Assembly (NCBI RefSeq): GCF_027483985.1
Contig: NZ_JAIXTJ010000020.1
Location: 186,001 to 250,000 of the forward strand
Length of the DNA: 64,000 nt
DNA from: Flavobacterium sp.
GTDB lineage: Bacteria; Bacteroidota; Bacteroidia; Flavobacteriales; Flavobacteriaceae
Reading direction: 5' to 3'
The notes beneath the pieces are model-generated. The model was given only the letters and a program-made list of their open reading frames with translations, was not told where the DNA came from and ran no database searches. Positions 44,380 to 55,600 of the stretch are shown here, piece after piece (positions within the stretch are counted from its first letter, which is position 1; each line of letters starts with the position of its first letter). The position numbers and the translations under genes are program-made.

Positions 44380-47184
44380 TTATTTCAGCTTTTTCTTAAC
44401 TTCAACTTCTTGGAACGCCTCAATAATATCAAGCTGCTCTATTTCGTTGTAGTTTTTAATTTGGATACCACAATCATATCCTTTCGAAACTTCTTTTACA
44501 TCGTCTTTAAAACGCTTCAGAGCCGTTAACTCACCTGTAAATATAACTACTCCTTCACGGATAATACGGATTCTAGAATTTCTAAAGATTTTACCATCTG
44601 TTACCATACATCCTGCAATTGTACCCACTTTAGAAATCTTGAATGTTTCACGAATTTCTGCCGTACCTGTAATTTCTTCTTTCAACTCTGGAGATAACAT
44701 ACCTTCCATTGCGTCTTTTAAGTCATCAATTGCATCATAGATAATTGAATAGTTTCTGATATCAATCTCTTCTTTATCGGCAAGTTGTCTTGCGTTTCCA
44801 GCAGGACGAACATTAAATCCGATAATGATCGCATCTGAAGCTGAAGCCAACATAACATCGGTTTCAGTAATTGCTCCAACTCCTTTATGGATGATATTAA
44901 TTTGAATCTCTTCAGTAGATAATTTGGTGAAAGAGTTAGACAATGCTTCTACAGAACCATCAACATCTCCTTTTAATATAATATTTAATTCTTTAAATTG
45001 TCCTAGAGCAATACGACGACCAATTTCTGCCAAAGTAATATGACGTTGTGTTCTCACAGATTGCTCGCGCATTAACTGTGTTCTCTTCGCTGCAATTTGT
45101 TTAGCTTCTCTTTCGTCTTCGAAAACATTAAATTTATCACCTGCAGTAGGAGCACCATCTAAACCAAGAATAGACATAGGTGTTGAAGGGCCAGCTTCTT
45201 TAATACTGTTACCTCTTTCATCATACATTGCTTTAACCTTTCCGTGATTTTTACCTGCTAAAACATAATCACCAACTTTTAAAGTACCAGATTGAACTAA
45301 AATTGTTGAAACATATCCTCTACCTTTATCTAACTGCGCTTCAACAACTGTTCCAACCGCGGCTTTATTAGGATTTGCTTTTAAATCTAAAATTTCAGCT
45401 TCAAGCAATACTTTTTCTAAAAGTTCTTTCACACCAGTTCCTGCCTTAGCAGAAATATCGTGCGATTGATACTTTCCACCCCAATCTTCAACAAGCAAAT
45501 TCATTGAAGCTAATTTCTCTTTAATTTTTTCTGGATTAGCGTGAGGCTTATCGACTTTATTAATTGCAAAAATCATTGGAACTCCTGCTGCTTGTGCGTG
45601 AGAAATTGCTTCTTTAGTTTGAGGCATAATATCATCATCGGCAGCAATTACGATAATCGCAATATCGGTAACTTGTGCACCACGAGCACGCATAGCTGTA
45701 AACGCTTCGTGACCAGGTGTATCAAGGAATGTTATTTTTTGACCATTATCTAATTGTACTGCATATGCACCAATGTGTTGTGTAATTCCGCCCGATTCAC
45801 CTGCAATAACATTTTCTTTACGAATATAATCAAGTAAAGATGTTTTACCGTGATCTACGTGACCCATTACCGTAACAATCGGCGCTCTATTTACTAAATC
45901 TTCTTCTCTATCTTCAATTATTTCAATAGACTCTTCAAGATCGGTTGTAATAAATTCAACTTCATAACCAAATTCATCAGCAACGATAGTTAATGTTTCG
46001 GCATCTAAACGCTGATTCATTGTCACCATAATTCCTAAAGACATACAAGTACCGATAACTTTAGTAATTGGCACATCCATCATCGTTGCTACTTCACCAA
46101 CAGTAACAAACTCGGTTACTTTGATTGTTTTGCTACCTTCATCTAATGCTCTTTGCTCATCATCTGAACGTTGACGGTGTGTATCTCTTTTATCTCTTCT
46201 ATATTTAGCTGCCTTAGATTTAGAACCTTTACCTTGAAGTCTTTCAAGTGTTTCTTTAATTTGGTTTTTAACCTCTTCTTCTGTAGGCTCAACTTTTTGA
46301 ACAATAGCTGGTCGATTTCCTTTTTGGAAACCTCCTCCACCTGGCTTGTTAGCCGTGAATTTATTTCCACCTGTACCTGCTGGTTTATTTGGACCGCCTT
46401 GGTTATTTCCTCCCGCATTTCCTGGACGAGCTTCACCTGGTTTTGGTGGAATTCTTTTTCTTTTATTTTTGTTAGGATCAACTTTGTTTGCACTATTGAT
46501 CTTAGGTGGCGTGGTTTTTTTAGGTTTGTTAAACTGAGATAAATCAATTTTTTGACCTGTTAAAGTTGGACCCGAAAGATTTTGATATTGTGTAGTATGC
46601 GTTTCATCAACAGCAGGAGTTGCTTCTGCAACCTTTTCAACTTTTGGAGTTTCAACTTTTACTGGCTTTTCAACTGCAACATCCTCTTTAGGCACTATTT
46701 TAACTTCAGCAACCACAGTTTTTTCTTTAACCGGCTCTGGTTTTTCATTTACAGCAGCTGGTTTTTCTTCAACTTTTTGTTCTGATTTTACGCTTTCAGA
46801 TTTATTAGCAACAATTGGCTTAGGGTCTAAATCAATTTTGCCAACTTGTTTAGGACCAGAAACTACAGCTTTAGCTTTAATTACTTCAAGACGTTGACGC
46901 TCTTCTTCAACTTTTCTTTTGTCTTCAATTTCTTTCTCTCTTTCAAGACGAAGCGCTTCTTTTTCTTTCTTAATTTCTTCGCTAACTCCTTTAGACGCCT
47001 CTTTATTGCCTTTGTCTCCGGCAAATTGATTTTGTAGAATATCAAACTCTTTATCAGATATCTTAGCGTTTGGATTTGCGTCAATAGCAATTCCTTTATC
47101 CTTAAGATAATCGACAGCTCTCTCTAACGAAATATTTAATTCCCTTAAAACTTTGTTTATTCTAATATTTCTTTCTTCAGACAT
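44380..47184 (-). CDS. infB: Translation initiation factor IF-2
   Basis: IF-2 places initiator tRNA on the ribosome with GTP hydrolysis. The 934-residue protein has an N-terminal IF2_N domain (1-55), a long low-complexity Lys/Glu/Val/Pro and Gly/Asn-rich region (about 60-310), then the G domain with [29 protein letters not shown] and NKVDKPH, and the two C-terminal domains. It is the third gene of the rimP-nusA-infB operon and is followed by a strong terminator. Several spurious reading frames on the other strand fall inside its low-complexity region. Confidence 0.97.
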   Translation of the reverse strand: MSEERNIRINKVLRELNISLERAVDYLKDKGIAIDANPNAKISDKEFDILQNQFAGDKGNKEASKGVSEEIKKEKEALRLEREKEIEDKRKVEEERQRLEVIKAKAVVSGPKQVGKIDLDPKPIVANKSESVKSEQKVEEKPAAVNEKPEPVKEKTVVAEVKIVPKEDVAVEKPVKVETPKVEKVAEATPAVDETHTTQYQNLSGPTLTGQKIDLSQFNKPKKTTPPKINSANKVDPNKNKRKRIPPKPGEARPGNAGGNNQGGPNKPAGTGGNKFTANKPGGGGFQKGNRPAIVQKVEPTEEEVKNQIKETLERLQGKGSKSKAAKYRRDKRDTHRQRSDDEQRALDEGSKTIKVTEFVTVGEVATMMDVPITKVIGTCMSLGIMVTMNQRLDAETLTIVADEFGYEVEFITTDLEESIEIIEDREEDLVNRAPIVTVMGHVDHGKTSLLDYIRKENVIAGESGGITQHIGAYAVQLDNGQKITFLDTPGHEAFTAMRARGAQVTDIAIIVIAADDDIMPQTKEAISHAQAAGVPMIFAINKVDKPHANPEKIKEKLASMNLLVEDWGGKYQSHDISAKAGTGVKELLEKVLLEAEILDLKANPNKAAVGTVVEAQLDKGRGYVSTILVQSGTLKVGDYVLAGKNHGKVKAMYDERGNSIKEAGPSTPMSILGLDGAPTAGDKFNVFEDEREAKQIAAKRTQLMREQSVRTQRHITLAEIGRRIALGQFKELNIILKGDVDGSVEALSNSFTKLSTEEIQINIIHKGVGAITETDVMLASASDAIIIGFNVRPAGNARQLADKEEIDIRNYSIIYDAIDDLKDAMEGMLSPELKEEITGTAEIRETFKISKVGTIAGCMVTDGKIFRNSRIRIIREGVVIFTGELTALKRFKDDVKEVSKGYDCGIQIKNYNEIEQLDIIEAFQEVEVKKKLK

Positions 47185-47224
47185 AAAATCTTTTATAAAT
47201 TCTTTTTTTTATTGGGGTGAAAAA

Positions 47225-48466
47225 TTAGTCCTCAAACTCCTCTTTCAATATGCGCATTACTTCTTGTATTGTTTCTTCTTCTAAATCAGTTCTTCTTGCT
47301 AAATCAGCTACATCTTGTTTTAAAATACTTTTGGCAGTATCCAATCCAATTTTAGCAAATTCATCAATAATCCAACCATCTATTTCATCTGAAAACTCTG
47401 TTAATTCAACATCATCATCTTCAGCTGTACTTCCTTCTCTAATTACATCTAATTCGTATCCAGATAATTGACCTGCTAATTTAATATTTTGACCACCACG
47501 ACCAATTGCTTTAGAAACTTCTTCTAATTTCAAGAAAACTTCAGCGTGCATTGTTTCTTCGTTAATTTTAACCGAAGATACTTTAGCTGGACTCAAAGCT
47601 CTTGTAATTAACAAAGAAGCGTTGGTTGTGTAATTAATAACGTCAATATTTTCGTTTCCTAATTCACGAACAATTCCGTGAATACGTGAACCTTTCATAC
47701 CAACACAAGCACCAACTGGATCGATTCTATCGTCATAAGAATCAACAGCTACTTTTGCTTTTTCACCAGGAATTCTTACTACTTTTTTAATCATAATTAA
47801 ACCGTCGAAAACTTCTGGAATTTCTTGTTCAAATAATTTTTCTAAAAACTTCTCAGAAGTTCTAGACATAATAATTTGTGGCTTATTACCTTTTAATTCA
47901 ACGCTTTCAATAATTCCTTTAACATTATCTCCTTTACGGAAAAAATCAGAAGGAATCTGTTTTTCTTTAGGCAATACAATTTCATTACCTTCATCATCAA
48001 CTAAAATTACAACTCTTGGACGAACGTGATGTACCTCTGCTGTATATATTTCACCGATAATATCTTTAAATTGTTTGTATAAATTTGTATTATCGTGTTC
48101 GTGGATTTTAGAAATTAAGTTTTGACGTAATGCCAAAATTGCTCTTCTTCCTAAATCTATCAATTTAACTTCTTCAGATACTTCTTCGCCAATTTCAAAA
48201 TCAGGCTCTATTTTTCTAGCATCAGAAAGTGTGATTTCTAAATGCTCTAAATCTAAATCATCATCAGCAACTACAATTCTTCTTTGCCAAATTTCCATAT
48301 CTCCTTTATCAGGATTTATGATAATATCAAAATTGTCATCAGAACCATACTTCTTTTTTAAAGCATTTCTAAAAACATCTTCTAAAATCGCCATAAGCGT
48401 TACTCGATCAATAAGTTTATCATCTTTAAACTCTGAGAATGATTCGATTAATGCAATATTTTCCAT
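47225..48466 (-). CDS. nusA: Transcription factor NusA
   Basis: NusA binds RNA polymerase and modulates pausing, termination and antitermination. The 413-residue protein has the N-terminal polymerase-binding domain (1-130), an S1 domain (about 133-200, GDNVKGIIESVELKG), and two KH domains (CVGMKGSRIHGIVREL near 240-255, and AIGRGGQNIKLAGQLSG near 320-336). There are no acidic C-terminal repeats, as is usual outside gammaproteobacteria. It lies 8 bases after the rimP stop and 40 bases before infB. Confidence 0.96.
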   Translation of the reverse strand: MENIALIESFSEFKDDKLIDRVTLMAILEDVFRNALKKKYGSDDNFDIIINPDKGDMEIWQRRIVVADDDLDLEHLEITLSDARKIEPDFEIGEEVSEEVKLIDLGRRAILALRQNLISKIHEHDNTNLYKQFKDIIGEIYTAEVHHVRPRVVILVDDEGNEIVLPKEKQIPSDFFRKGDNVKGIIESVELKGNKPQIIMSRTSEKFLEKLFEQEIPEVFDGLIMIKKVVRIPGEKAKVAVDSYDDRIDPVGACVGMKGSRIHGIVRELGNENIDVINYTTNASLLITRALSPAKVSSVKINEETMHAEVFLKLEEVSKAIGRGGQNIKLAGQLSGYELDVIREGSTAEDDDVELTEFSDEIDGWIIDEFAKIGLDTAKSILKQDVADLARRTDLEEETIQEVMRILKEEFED

Positions 48467-48474
48467 TATTCTAT

Positions 48475-48942
48475 TTAATTAAAATTTATTGTAACAACTG
48501 CTTCTTTTATTTCTTCGTAAGGTAAATCTAGTTGTTTAAGTACGGTTTCCTTACCTTTACCTATCTTTTTTGGTTCTCTTGCTGACCAAGACAAACTTAT
48601 TTTTTCGTCATCGGCTTTAACCAACTCAGCTTCTATTGTTTCATTTTGGGTTTTCACTTTCAAAGTTCTTCCAATATTTTTTATGTATTGTCTTTTCAAC
48701 TTTAATGGCGTTCCAACTCCCACAGAGGCAACTTCTAATTCAAAATCGTGCTCTTCTCTGTCTAAATTATTTTCAACAACTCTGCTGATATCTATACAAT
48801 CTTGAAGATTCACACCCTTATCACCATCCAAAGTTACAACAATCTTGTAATTATCTGAAATTGATAAGTCTATCAAAAACATTTCTGGCTTTTCAGATAA
48901 AGCTTCGTCTAGAAGATTTGAAACCTGTTCTTTAAATGTCAT
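48475..48942 (-). CDS. rimP: Ribosome maturation factor RimP
   Basis: RimP is needed for 30S subunit maturation. I choose the ATG at 48942 ([15 protein letters not shown], 155 residues), which matches the usual start of Flavobacterium RimP. An in-frame ATG at 48978 would add 12 residues that are encoded by a perfect inverted repeat and look like leader rather than protein. The [16 protein letters not shown] block and [18 protein letters not shown] block are family-typical. First gene of the rimP-nusA-infB operon. Confidence 0.93.
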   Translation of the reverse strand: MTFKEQVSNLLDEALSEKPEMFLIDLSISDNYKIVVTLDGDKGVNLQDCIDISRVVENNLDREEHDFELEVASVGVGTPLKLKRQYIKNIGRTLKVKTQNETIEAELVKADDEKISLSWSAREPKKIGKGKETVLKQLDLPYEEIKEAVVTINFN

Positions 48943-48985
48943 ATTTTTATAAAAAGAGGGAAGCAGTGCTTCCCTCATTATTCAT
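48943..48985 (-). promoter_or_regulatory. rimP leader: terminator-like hairpin within a 12-codon upstream ORF
   Basis: On the minus strand a perfect inverted repeat GAGGGAAGCA/TGCTTCCCTC (48956-48976) is followed by TTTTTAT, ending 13 bases before the rimP ATG. It looks like an intrinsic terminator placed inside the leader. A 12-codon reading frame (ATG at 48985, stop at 48947-48949) spans the hairpin. This could be an attenuator of rimP-nusA-infB. No RNA data are available, so function is inferred. Confidence 0.55.
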
Positions 48986-49003
48986 TTCTGTTTAACAATG
49001 GTG

Positions 49004-49011
49004 CAAATATA
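49004..49011 (-). promoter_or_regulatory. Promoter -7 element for rimP-nusA-infB
   Basis: The minus strand reads TATATTTG followed by CACC, a strong match to TAnnTTTGC. The -33 region is AT-rich without a clear TTG. Transcription would start near 48997, giving a leader of about 55 bases. Confidence 0.6.
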
Positions 49012-49112
49012 GAAAAAAATATTTATATTAAATTCATTGATTTTTATATTTTTTTCATACCTTTATAGTATACATAATTAATAACCTATCAATACACTAA
49101 ATATAAAGTAAT

Positions 49113-49937
49113 ATGAAAAAAATTCTTATACCTACAGACTTTTCTCAAAACGCTGAATACGCTTTAAAAGTTGCCGCACAAATTGCTAGAAAAAACAATG
49201 GTGAAATTATATTATTACACATGCTAGAGTTTCCAAATCAAGCAAGTGATGCTATTGGATCAGGTGCCGCAATTCCTGAAATAATGTTTTTTAAGAATGC
49301 CGCAATAAAAAAACTTGAAGACCTAATGGACGAAGAGTATTTAGAAGGATTAAAAGTCTCAGAAATTGTTCAATTTGAATTAGCTTTTGACGGAATATTA
49401 AAAATTAGCCAAATAAATGATGTTGATTTAATTGTAATGGGTTCGCACGGCGCAAGTGGATATAAAGAAATGTTTATCGGTTCAAATGCTGAAAAAGTAG
49501 TTCGTAATTCAAATGTTCCCGTGTTAATCATCAAAAAAGAAGAAAAAGATTTCAAAGTAAATAACTTTGTTTTTGCATCTGATTTTAGTGATGAAGTTAA
49601 AAAGCCATTCGAAAAAGTTGTTGAATTTGCCACAAAATTTGATTCTACACTGCATTTGGTAATGGTTAATACGCCAAATAATTTCAAATCAACTTCATCA
49701 TCAGAAGAAACAATGAAAAAGTTTCTTGCTAACTTTAATGTCGAAAAAGTTGAAACCCATGTTTACAACGAAACTAATGTTGAAAAAGGCATATTAAATT
49801 TTTCTAATAGCATTGATGCCGATTTAATTGGAATGAGTACTCACGGCAGAAAAGGTCTCTCCCACTTCTTCAACGGAAGCATCAGTGAAGATTTAGTGAA
49901 TCACGCCACAAGACCAGTAGTCACATTTAAAATATAA
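49113..49937 (+). CDS. Universal stress protein, two Usp domains
   Basis: A 274-residue protein made of two UspA-type domains. The first runs about 1-142 (ILIPTDFSQNAEYAL; ATP-binding-like MGSHGASGYKEMFIGSNA) and the second about 148-274 (FVFASDFSDEVKKPFEKV; MSTHGRKGLSHFFNGSISE). Both keep the GxxGx9GS/T nucleotide motif. Cytosolic. Tandem Usp proteins of this form are common in Flavobacteriaceae and respond to stress or starvation; its exact role is unknown. It is transcribed divergently from rimP. Confidence 0.92.
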   Translation: MKKILIPTDFSQNAEYALKVAAQIARKNNGEIILLHMLEFPNQASDAIGSGAAIPEIMFFKNAAIKKLEDLMDEEYLEGLKVSEIVQFELAFDGILKISQINDVDLIVMGSHGASGYKEMFIGSNAEKVVRNSNVPVLIIKKEEKDFKVNNFVFASDFSDEVKKPFEKVVEFATKFDSTLHLVMVNTPNNFKSTSSSEETMKKFLANFNVEKVETHVYNETNVEKGILNFSNSIDADLIGMSTHGRKGLSHFFNGSISEDLVNHATRPVVTFKI

Positions 49938-49945
49938 ATAAAATT

Positions 49946-49973
49946 AAATAAGCCCTCAGTTGAGGGCTTATTT
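49946..49973 (+). terminator. Terminator of the universal stress gene
   Basis: The stem AAATAAGCCCTCA/TGAGGGCTTATTT with a very short loop is followed by TTTT on the plus strand. Confidence 0.85.
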
Positions 49974-50018
49974 TTTAGGACTACATCTATTATTAGTTTT
50001 CAAAATTAATTACAAAAA

Positions 50019-50048
50019 AAAATCCCAACTAAAAAAAGTCGGGATTTT
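50019..50048 (-). terminator. Terminator of tRNA-Gln
   Basis: On the minus strand the hairpin AAATCCCGACT...AGTTGGGATTT is followed by T-rich sequence. It lies 4 bases after the tRNA. Confidence 0.8.
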
Positions 50049-50051
50049 ATG

Positions 50052-50122
50052 TTGGTCTACTAGGACTCGAACCTAGAAAGACTGCACCAAAAACAGTTGT
50101 GTTACCATTACACCATAGACCA
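50052..50122 (-). tRNA. tRNA-Gln(UUG)
   Basis: The minus strand folds into a full cloverleaf: acceptor TGGTCTA/TAGACCA, D stem GTGT/ACAC, anticodon stem ACTGT/GCAGT with loop TTTTGGT (anticodon TTG), a 4-base variable loop, T stem CTAGG/CCTAG with loop TTCGAGT, and discriminator A. CCA is not encoded. Confidence 0.97.
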
Positions 50123-50175
50123 GCTTTCAAAACAATTTCAAAATAAATATGTTATTTTGTCCTTGATTGCGGGTG

Positions 50176-50206
50176 CAAATTTAATACAAAATTTATTTTA
50201 CACAAA
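50176..50206 (-). promoter_or_regulatory. Promoter of tRNA-Gln
   Basis: On the minus strand TTTG (50203-50206) is followed after 19 bases by TAAATTTG (50176-50183), an excellent Bacteroidota promoter match, about 53 bases upstream of the tRNA. Confidence 0.7.
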
Positions 50207-50373
50207 CATTTATGTAACTTTTATCTAAAATTTAATTAAAAAAAAATCTTAAAATCATAACTAGCTAATTTATTTATATTTAGATAATATAATTTTATAC
50301 ACTTATCAATCGCTCGAAAGTTAATCGTAGGTTAAACATAGAACAAAACGATGATTTATAAAATAAATCGTAT

Positions 50374-50381
50374 TATTTTTG
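50374..50381 (+). promoter_or_regulatory. Possible -7 element for the two-component operon
   Basis: TATTTTTG fits TAnnTTTG, 16 bases before the kinase ATG. No clear -33 TTG. Confidence 0.35.
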
Positions 50382-50397
50382 AAATTAGAATTAGGAT

Positions 50398-51753
50398 ATG
50401 AAACAAAAAATAAACATACTTACAATATTATCAACCATAGTACTACTAGCGCTCTGTATTATGCAATATTATTTGGTTAAAACCACCTATAATTACAAAG
50501 TTGCGCAATTCAAAATTGAAGTTAAAGAAAAGCTGGCTCAAATAACTAATGACTACAGCGACATTGACAGCACATTGTTTAACAACAAAGATTATATATA
50601 CAACGAACTAGCCGAAAATTATCTCGTTGATAGAAATTATCGTTCACAAATTAGAAAACAACTTATTGAAAATCATTTGAGGAAACAACTAACTGAAAAA
50701 TTGCAAAAAAAATTCAATAAAGAGTTTCCTGACAATTCCATAGATTTCGCGATAATTCTCAACAAGTTTGTTATGTATACTAATGCAAAAAAAGTAGACA
50801 CCTTGTTTGCAGAGAAACCATTTATTGAAAACAAGATGTATGGGAATCTTAACTCATTAGATGACGCTTTTTTGATTAGGAATTATGTCGGAACAACGAG
50901 CGCGAATACCTCAAAATCAAAATTTAAATTGTTAACAGAAGATAGCTTGTATGTTTCTGTAAAAAACTGGGAATTGATAGTTTTAAAAAGAATGTCATTG
51001 TTACTGATTTTTGCTTTTGCGTCTATCATTACTTTGATAACAATATTTGTAATAACAATTAAATCGTTAATAAAACAAAAGAAAATCAGCGATATTAAAA
51101 CTGATTTTATCAACAATATAACTCACGAATTAAAAACACCGCTTACTACATTATCGGTTTCGACAAAAATTTTAGAACGCAAAGAAGTAAAAGAAAATGA
51201 TCTGGTTTATAATCAACTTATTCAAACTATCAATAGACAAAACGAACGTTTACAGAACTTAATTGATCAGGTAATGAGCAATTCGTTGGGTTTTGAAGAA
51301 ATAGAATTAAATAAAGAGAAAATCAAAACCAACTCTTTTTTGCACACCATAATTGATGATTTTAAACTTGCCAATCCTTCTATTGAAATTCAAACCAGTT
51401 TTAATTCTGAAACGCAATTAACATTAGATAAATTTCATCTTACGACGGCTATTGTGAATGTTTTAGAAAATGCCGTTAAATATGGAGCAAAAACCATTTA
51501 TGTGACAACTAACATTGAAAACAACGAATTTAAAATTAGTATTGAGGATGACGGAATTGGTATTGCCAAAAACAAACAAAGTTTACTATTTGACAAATTT
51601 TATCGAGTTGAAAAAGGAAATCTTCATAATACTAAAGGTCTTGGACTTGGACTTTATTATGTAGATCAAATCATAAAAGCGCATAAAGGAACTATCAATT
51701 TGGTAAGTGATTTAGGAAAAGGAACCCGATTAACATTATCAATTCCATCTTAA
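50398..51753 (+). CDS. Membrane sensor histidine kinase
   Basis: A 451-residue kinase with two membrane helices (about 7-25 and 200-223) flanking a periplasmic sensor of about 170 residues. The HisKA dimer domain follows, with the phospho-accepting His in NNITHELKTPLTTL near residue 243, and a HATPase domain with NVLENAVKYG, EDDGIGIA and TKGLGLGLYYV. It lies 5 bases before its response regulator. The signal is not known; the pair resembles the RprX/RprY type found in Bacteroidota, but I do not assign the name. Confidence 0.92.
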   Translation: MKQKINILTILSTIVLLALCIMQYYLVKTTYNYKVAQFKIEVKEKLAQITNDYSDIDSTLFNNKDYIYNELAENYLVDRNYRSQIRKQLIENHLRKQLTEKLQKKFNKEFPDNSIDFAIILNKFVMYTNAKKVDTLFAEKPFIENKMYGNLNSLDDAFLIRNYVGTTSANTSKSKFKLLTEDSLYVSVKNWELIVLKRMSLLLIFAFASIITLITIFVITIKSLIKQKKISDIKTDFINNITHELKTPLTTLSVSTKILERKEVKENDLVYNQLIQTINRQNERLQNLIDQVMSNSLGFEEIELNKEKIKTNSFLHTIIDDFKLANPSIEIQTSFNSETQLTLDKFHLTTAIVNVLENAVKYGAKTIYVTTNIENNEFKISIEDDGIGIAKNKQSLLFDKFYRVEKGNLHNTKGLGLGLYYVDQIIKAHKGTINLVSDLGKGTRLTLSIPS

Positions 51754-51758
51754 AAGAT

Positions 51759-52445
51759 ATGAAGAAAATACTTTTAGCAGAAGATGATATCGACTTTTCT
51801 GAAGTTTTAATTCAGTATTTACAATTACATAATTTCAATGTAGTGTGTGCAGAAAACGGCAATAAAGCCTTAGAAATTTTCAAAAACGAGCCATTTGATA
51901 TTTGCATTCTAGATGTAATGATGCCCGAAATGGATGGCTTTACATTAGCCGAAGAGCTACTTAAGATTAATCCAGATACTCGTTTTATATTTTTAACCGC
52001 TAAGCAACTAAAAGAAGATCGAATAAAAGGCCTTCAACTAGGCGCTGATGATTATGTTGTGAAACCATTTGAAGCCGAAGAATTAATTTTAAGGATAAAT
52101 AATATTTTAAAAAGAAGTGAAACCAATTTAAGCAACCCAGAAACCGATAAAATTCTTATCGGAAACTATGTATTTGATACCAAAAGAATGTATTTAAAAA
52201 TTGGTGCAAAAACACAACAACTAACCGAAAAAGAAGCTACTTTAATTTTATTTCTCTTCAATAATAAAAATCAAATAATTAAAAGAGAAACTATACTTAA
52301 CGCGATATGGAATAACAACGATTATTTTTCAGGAAGAAGTATGGATGTTTTTATTACTAAAATTAGAAAATATTTTCAAGATGACAGCCGCATAACCATT
52401 GAAAGTAAAAGGTTTATTGGACTTGAATTTAAAATCAATGAATAA
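51759..52445 (+). CDS. OmpR-type response regulator
   Basis: A 228-residue regulator with a receiver domain (acidic pair EDDIDF at 8, phospho-acceptor Asp in DICILDVMMPEMDGF near 53, KPFEAEE near 103) and a C-terminal winged-helix DNA-binding domain (about 128-226, with LTEKEATLILFLFNN and GRSMDVFITKIRKYF). It is co-transcribed with the kinase just upstream. Targets are unknown; the next gene, DUF2723, is 199 bases away and may be separate. Confidence 0.93.
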   Translation: MKKILLAEDDIDFSEVLIQYLQLHNFNVVCAENGNKALEIFKNEPFDICILDVMMPEMDGFTLAEELLKINPDTRFIFLTAKQLKEDRIKGLQLGADDYVVKPFEAEELILRINNILKRSETNLSNPETDKILIGNYVFDTKRMYLKIGAKTQQLTEKEATLILFLFNNKNQIIKRETILNAIWNNNDYFSGRSMDVFITKIRKYFQDDSRITIESKRFIGLEFKINE

Positions 52446-52644
52446 ATTTATTTAACTACTAAAATAGTGACCTTGTTGATGGTCAAAACAATAAAATTTC
52501 GTAAATTAATATAAATAACCCAAAGAGATATTGCAGATTAAGCCTTAAACAATTATTAAATACATTAAATTTTATCAAGCTCACTTTAGGTGGTTTCGAT
52601 AAAAAAATAGTTTCTTTGCAATTAAATTAACATCATACTTATAT

Positions 52645-55600
52645 ATGACAACATTTGACTTCAAAAAGTGGAATAACATTTTAGGATGGGCTGCTTTTTC
52701 AATAGCATTAATTACTTACACCTTAACAGTAGAACCAACTATGAGTTTTTGGGATTGTGGTGAATACATCGCTACAGCTGCAAAATTAGAAGTAGGACAT
52801 CCGCCAGGAGCACCATTATTTCAAATGTTGGGCGCCTTTTTTGCAATGTTTGCTACAAGTAGCGACAAAGTTGCCTTGATGGTAAATATGATGTCGGTTT
52901 TTTCAAGTGCCTTTACTATCTTGTTTATGTTCTGGTCATCAACAATATTGCTTAAAAAAATTATAGCTTCTTATTCTGAAATCAATAATTCTAATGCTGT
53001 TGTAATTCTAGGAAGTTCTTTTGTTGGTGCTTTAGCTTTTACATTCTCAGATAGTTTTTGGTTCAATGCCGTTGAAGCCGAAGTTTATGCAATGGCAACA
53101 CTACTAATTGCACTTTTATTTTGGTTAGGATTAAGATGGGAACAAGAAATGCACGAACCTAAAGGAAACCGTTGGTTACTTTTAATAAGTCTTGTAGTTG
53201 GACTATCATTTGGTGTTCACTTTATGGCATTACTTACAATACCATCTATCGGATTTTTATATTTCTTTAAAAACTATAAAAAAGTTACTATTACAAATTT
53301 TATTTTAGCAAATGTTATCATAATTGCTGTATTACTTTTTATTTTCAAACTCCTTTTACCATACACCTTAGCATTCTTTGGTAAAACCGAAATTTTTATG
53401 GTAAACAACATAGGCTTACCATTCAATTCAGGAACTATTTTTGCACTTTTACTAATAATAGCCTTCTTCTACTTCGGATTGGGTTATACCAGAAAAAAAG
53501 CACATCCAACTTACAATACCGTTTTACTTTGTATCCTGTTTGTTTTGATTGGTTTTTCAACTTGGATGATGTTGCCAATTAGAGCCAATGCTAATACACC
53601 AATAAACGAAAACAAACCATCAGATGCTGCTGAAGTTTTAGCATACTATAACCGTGAGCAATACGGAATCAATCCGTTGTTTTATGGTCCGCAGTATACC
53701 GATGCTTTTGCAGGATTAGACGAAAACAATCCTTATCTTGATAAAGCTCCTAACTATGAAAGAGATGAAGCTTCGGGGAAATATGTTATTGTAAACGATT
53801 ATAAAAACGCAGAACAAAACACTGATGATAATCACAAAGCAATCTTACCAAGAATGTGGAGTACTGATAACATTGAAGGCTATATGAACTTCACTGGTGT
53901 TCCAAAATTCAAAGTAAAATCAGAATATGTTGAAGAAAAAGAATTAACCGATGTTGTGGCTGAATTTAGACAAGCTTACAGCAGCGGTAAAATCGATAAT
54001 GATGGTTATGTATCCTTCTTGAAAGCCTATGGTGATTATCTAGATATTGAAAAACCATCAACACTAGACAATCTAAGCTTTATGTTCGAATATCAATTTG
54101 GATATATGTATGGTCGTTATTTATTGTGGAACTTTGTTGGAAGACAAAATGATAATCAAGGTCGATATGACAATTTAGATGGAAACTGGTTGAGCGGTAT
54201 CAAATTTATTGACGAAGTTCATTTAGGATCACAAGAAAATCTAACTAAAGATATTTTAAACAATAAAGGAAGAAACTTATACTACTTTATCCCATTATTC
54301 CTAGGTTTGATTGGATTAATGTATCACGCTCAAAAAGACTTAAAAAGTTTTTACGTATTGCTAGCTTTGTTTTTATTTACAGGTTTAGCTTTAAAAATAT
54401 ACCTTAACGAAAGACCATTTGAACCTAGAGAACGAGATTATGCCTTAGTTGGTTCCTTCTACGTATTTGCAATTTGGATTGGTTTTGGAGTATATGCTAT
54501 TTATGAAATGCTGAAAGAAAAAATTACTTCTAAAATTGTTGGACCAGTTGTGGTTGCAGCAAGTTTAATAGCAGCACCACTATTAATGGCAGCTCAAAAT
54601 TGGGACGATCACGATCGTTCTGGAAAATATACTGCAATTGCAATGGCTAAAAATTATTTAGATTCTTGTGATCCAAATGCTATTCTTTTTACTATTGGTG
54701 ATAATGACACATTCCCACTTTGGTACGCTCAAGAAATTGAAGGCTACAGAACCGATGTGAGAATTGTAAACACAAGTTTATTAATGACCGATTGGTATAT
54801 TGACCAAATGAAACTTAAAACCTATAAAGCCGAAGGTTTACCAATTTCGTTCGAACACAGCCAATATGTTGCCGATAATAGAGATGCAATCTTGTTTAAT
54901 AAACAAACAGAAAACCGTTGGTTAATCAAAGATTTTATCAATTTTGCTAAAAGTGAAGATACAATCACAACTGTTGAAATGCAAAGCGGACATAAATTGC
55001 ATTTCTTTCCAACTAATAAAATTAGAATTCCAATCGATAAAAATGCTGTGATTGCAAATAAAATTGTTAATCCGAAACAAAATGACTCTATCGTTCCTTT
55101 TATCGATATCGATTTAAAAGGTGGCGCATTGTATAAGAATCGTTTGATTATGTTTGACATTCTAAACAATAATAACTGGAAAAGACCCATTTATTTTAGT
55201 CCGGGTAGTTTTGGCGATGACGATTATTTATGGATGAAAGATTACCTTCAATTAGATGGTATGGTTTATAAATTAGTGCCAATAAAAACACCAGTTGTAG
55301 AAGAAAACTATCCAGATATGGGTCAAATGGATACTGATAAAATGTATACTCTTGCAACCAAATGGAATTGGGGCAATGGCGAAAGCACTAAAATATACCA
55401 TGATCCAGAAACAAGACGAAATAGTATCTCTTACCGTACTAATTTATCAAGATTAATGGAACTCCTAATCAAAGAAGGTAAAATAGAAAAAGCTAAAAAA
55501 ATAATCGATTTAGCTATTTCTAAAACACCGATTGATTATTATGGTTATTATTTAACGCTGGAACCTTTTGCTGGAGGTTATTACAAAACTGGAGAAAAAC

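Noticed and set aside
46143..46785. Several open frames on both strands inside infB
   Set aside because: They fall in the low-complexity Lys/Pro/Gly region of IF-2, have biased composition and no start context; IF-2 is clearly the coding frame.
48943..48978. In-frame extension of rimP from an ATG at 48978
   Set aside because: The 12 added residues are encoded by a perfect inverted repeat with a T-run, and RimP normally starts MTFKE; I treat it as leader.
52460..52490. Possible hairpin TGACC...GGTCA after the two-component genes
   Set aside because: The stem is only five pairs and lacks a T-run, so I do not call it a terminator.
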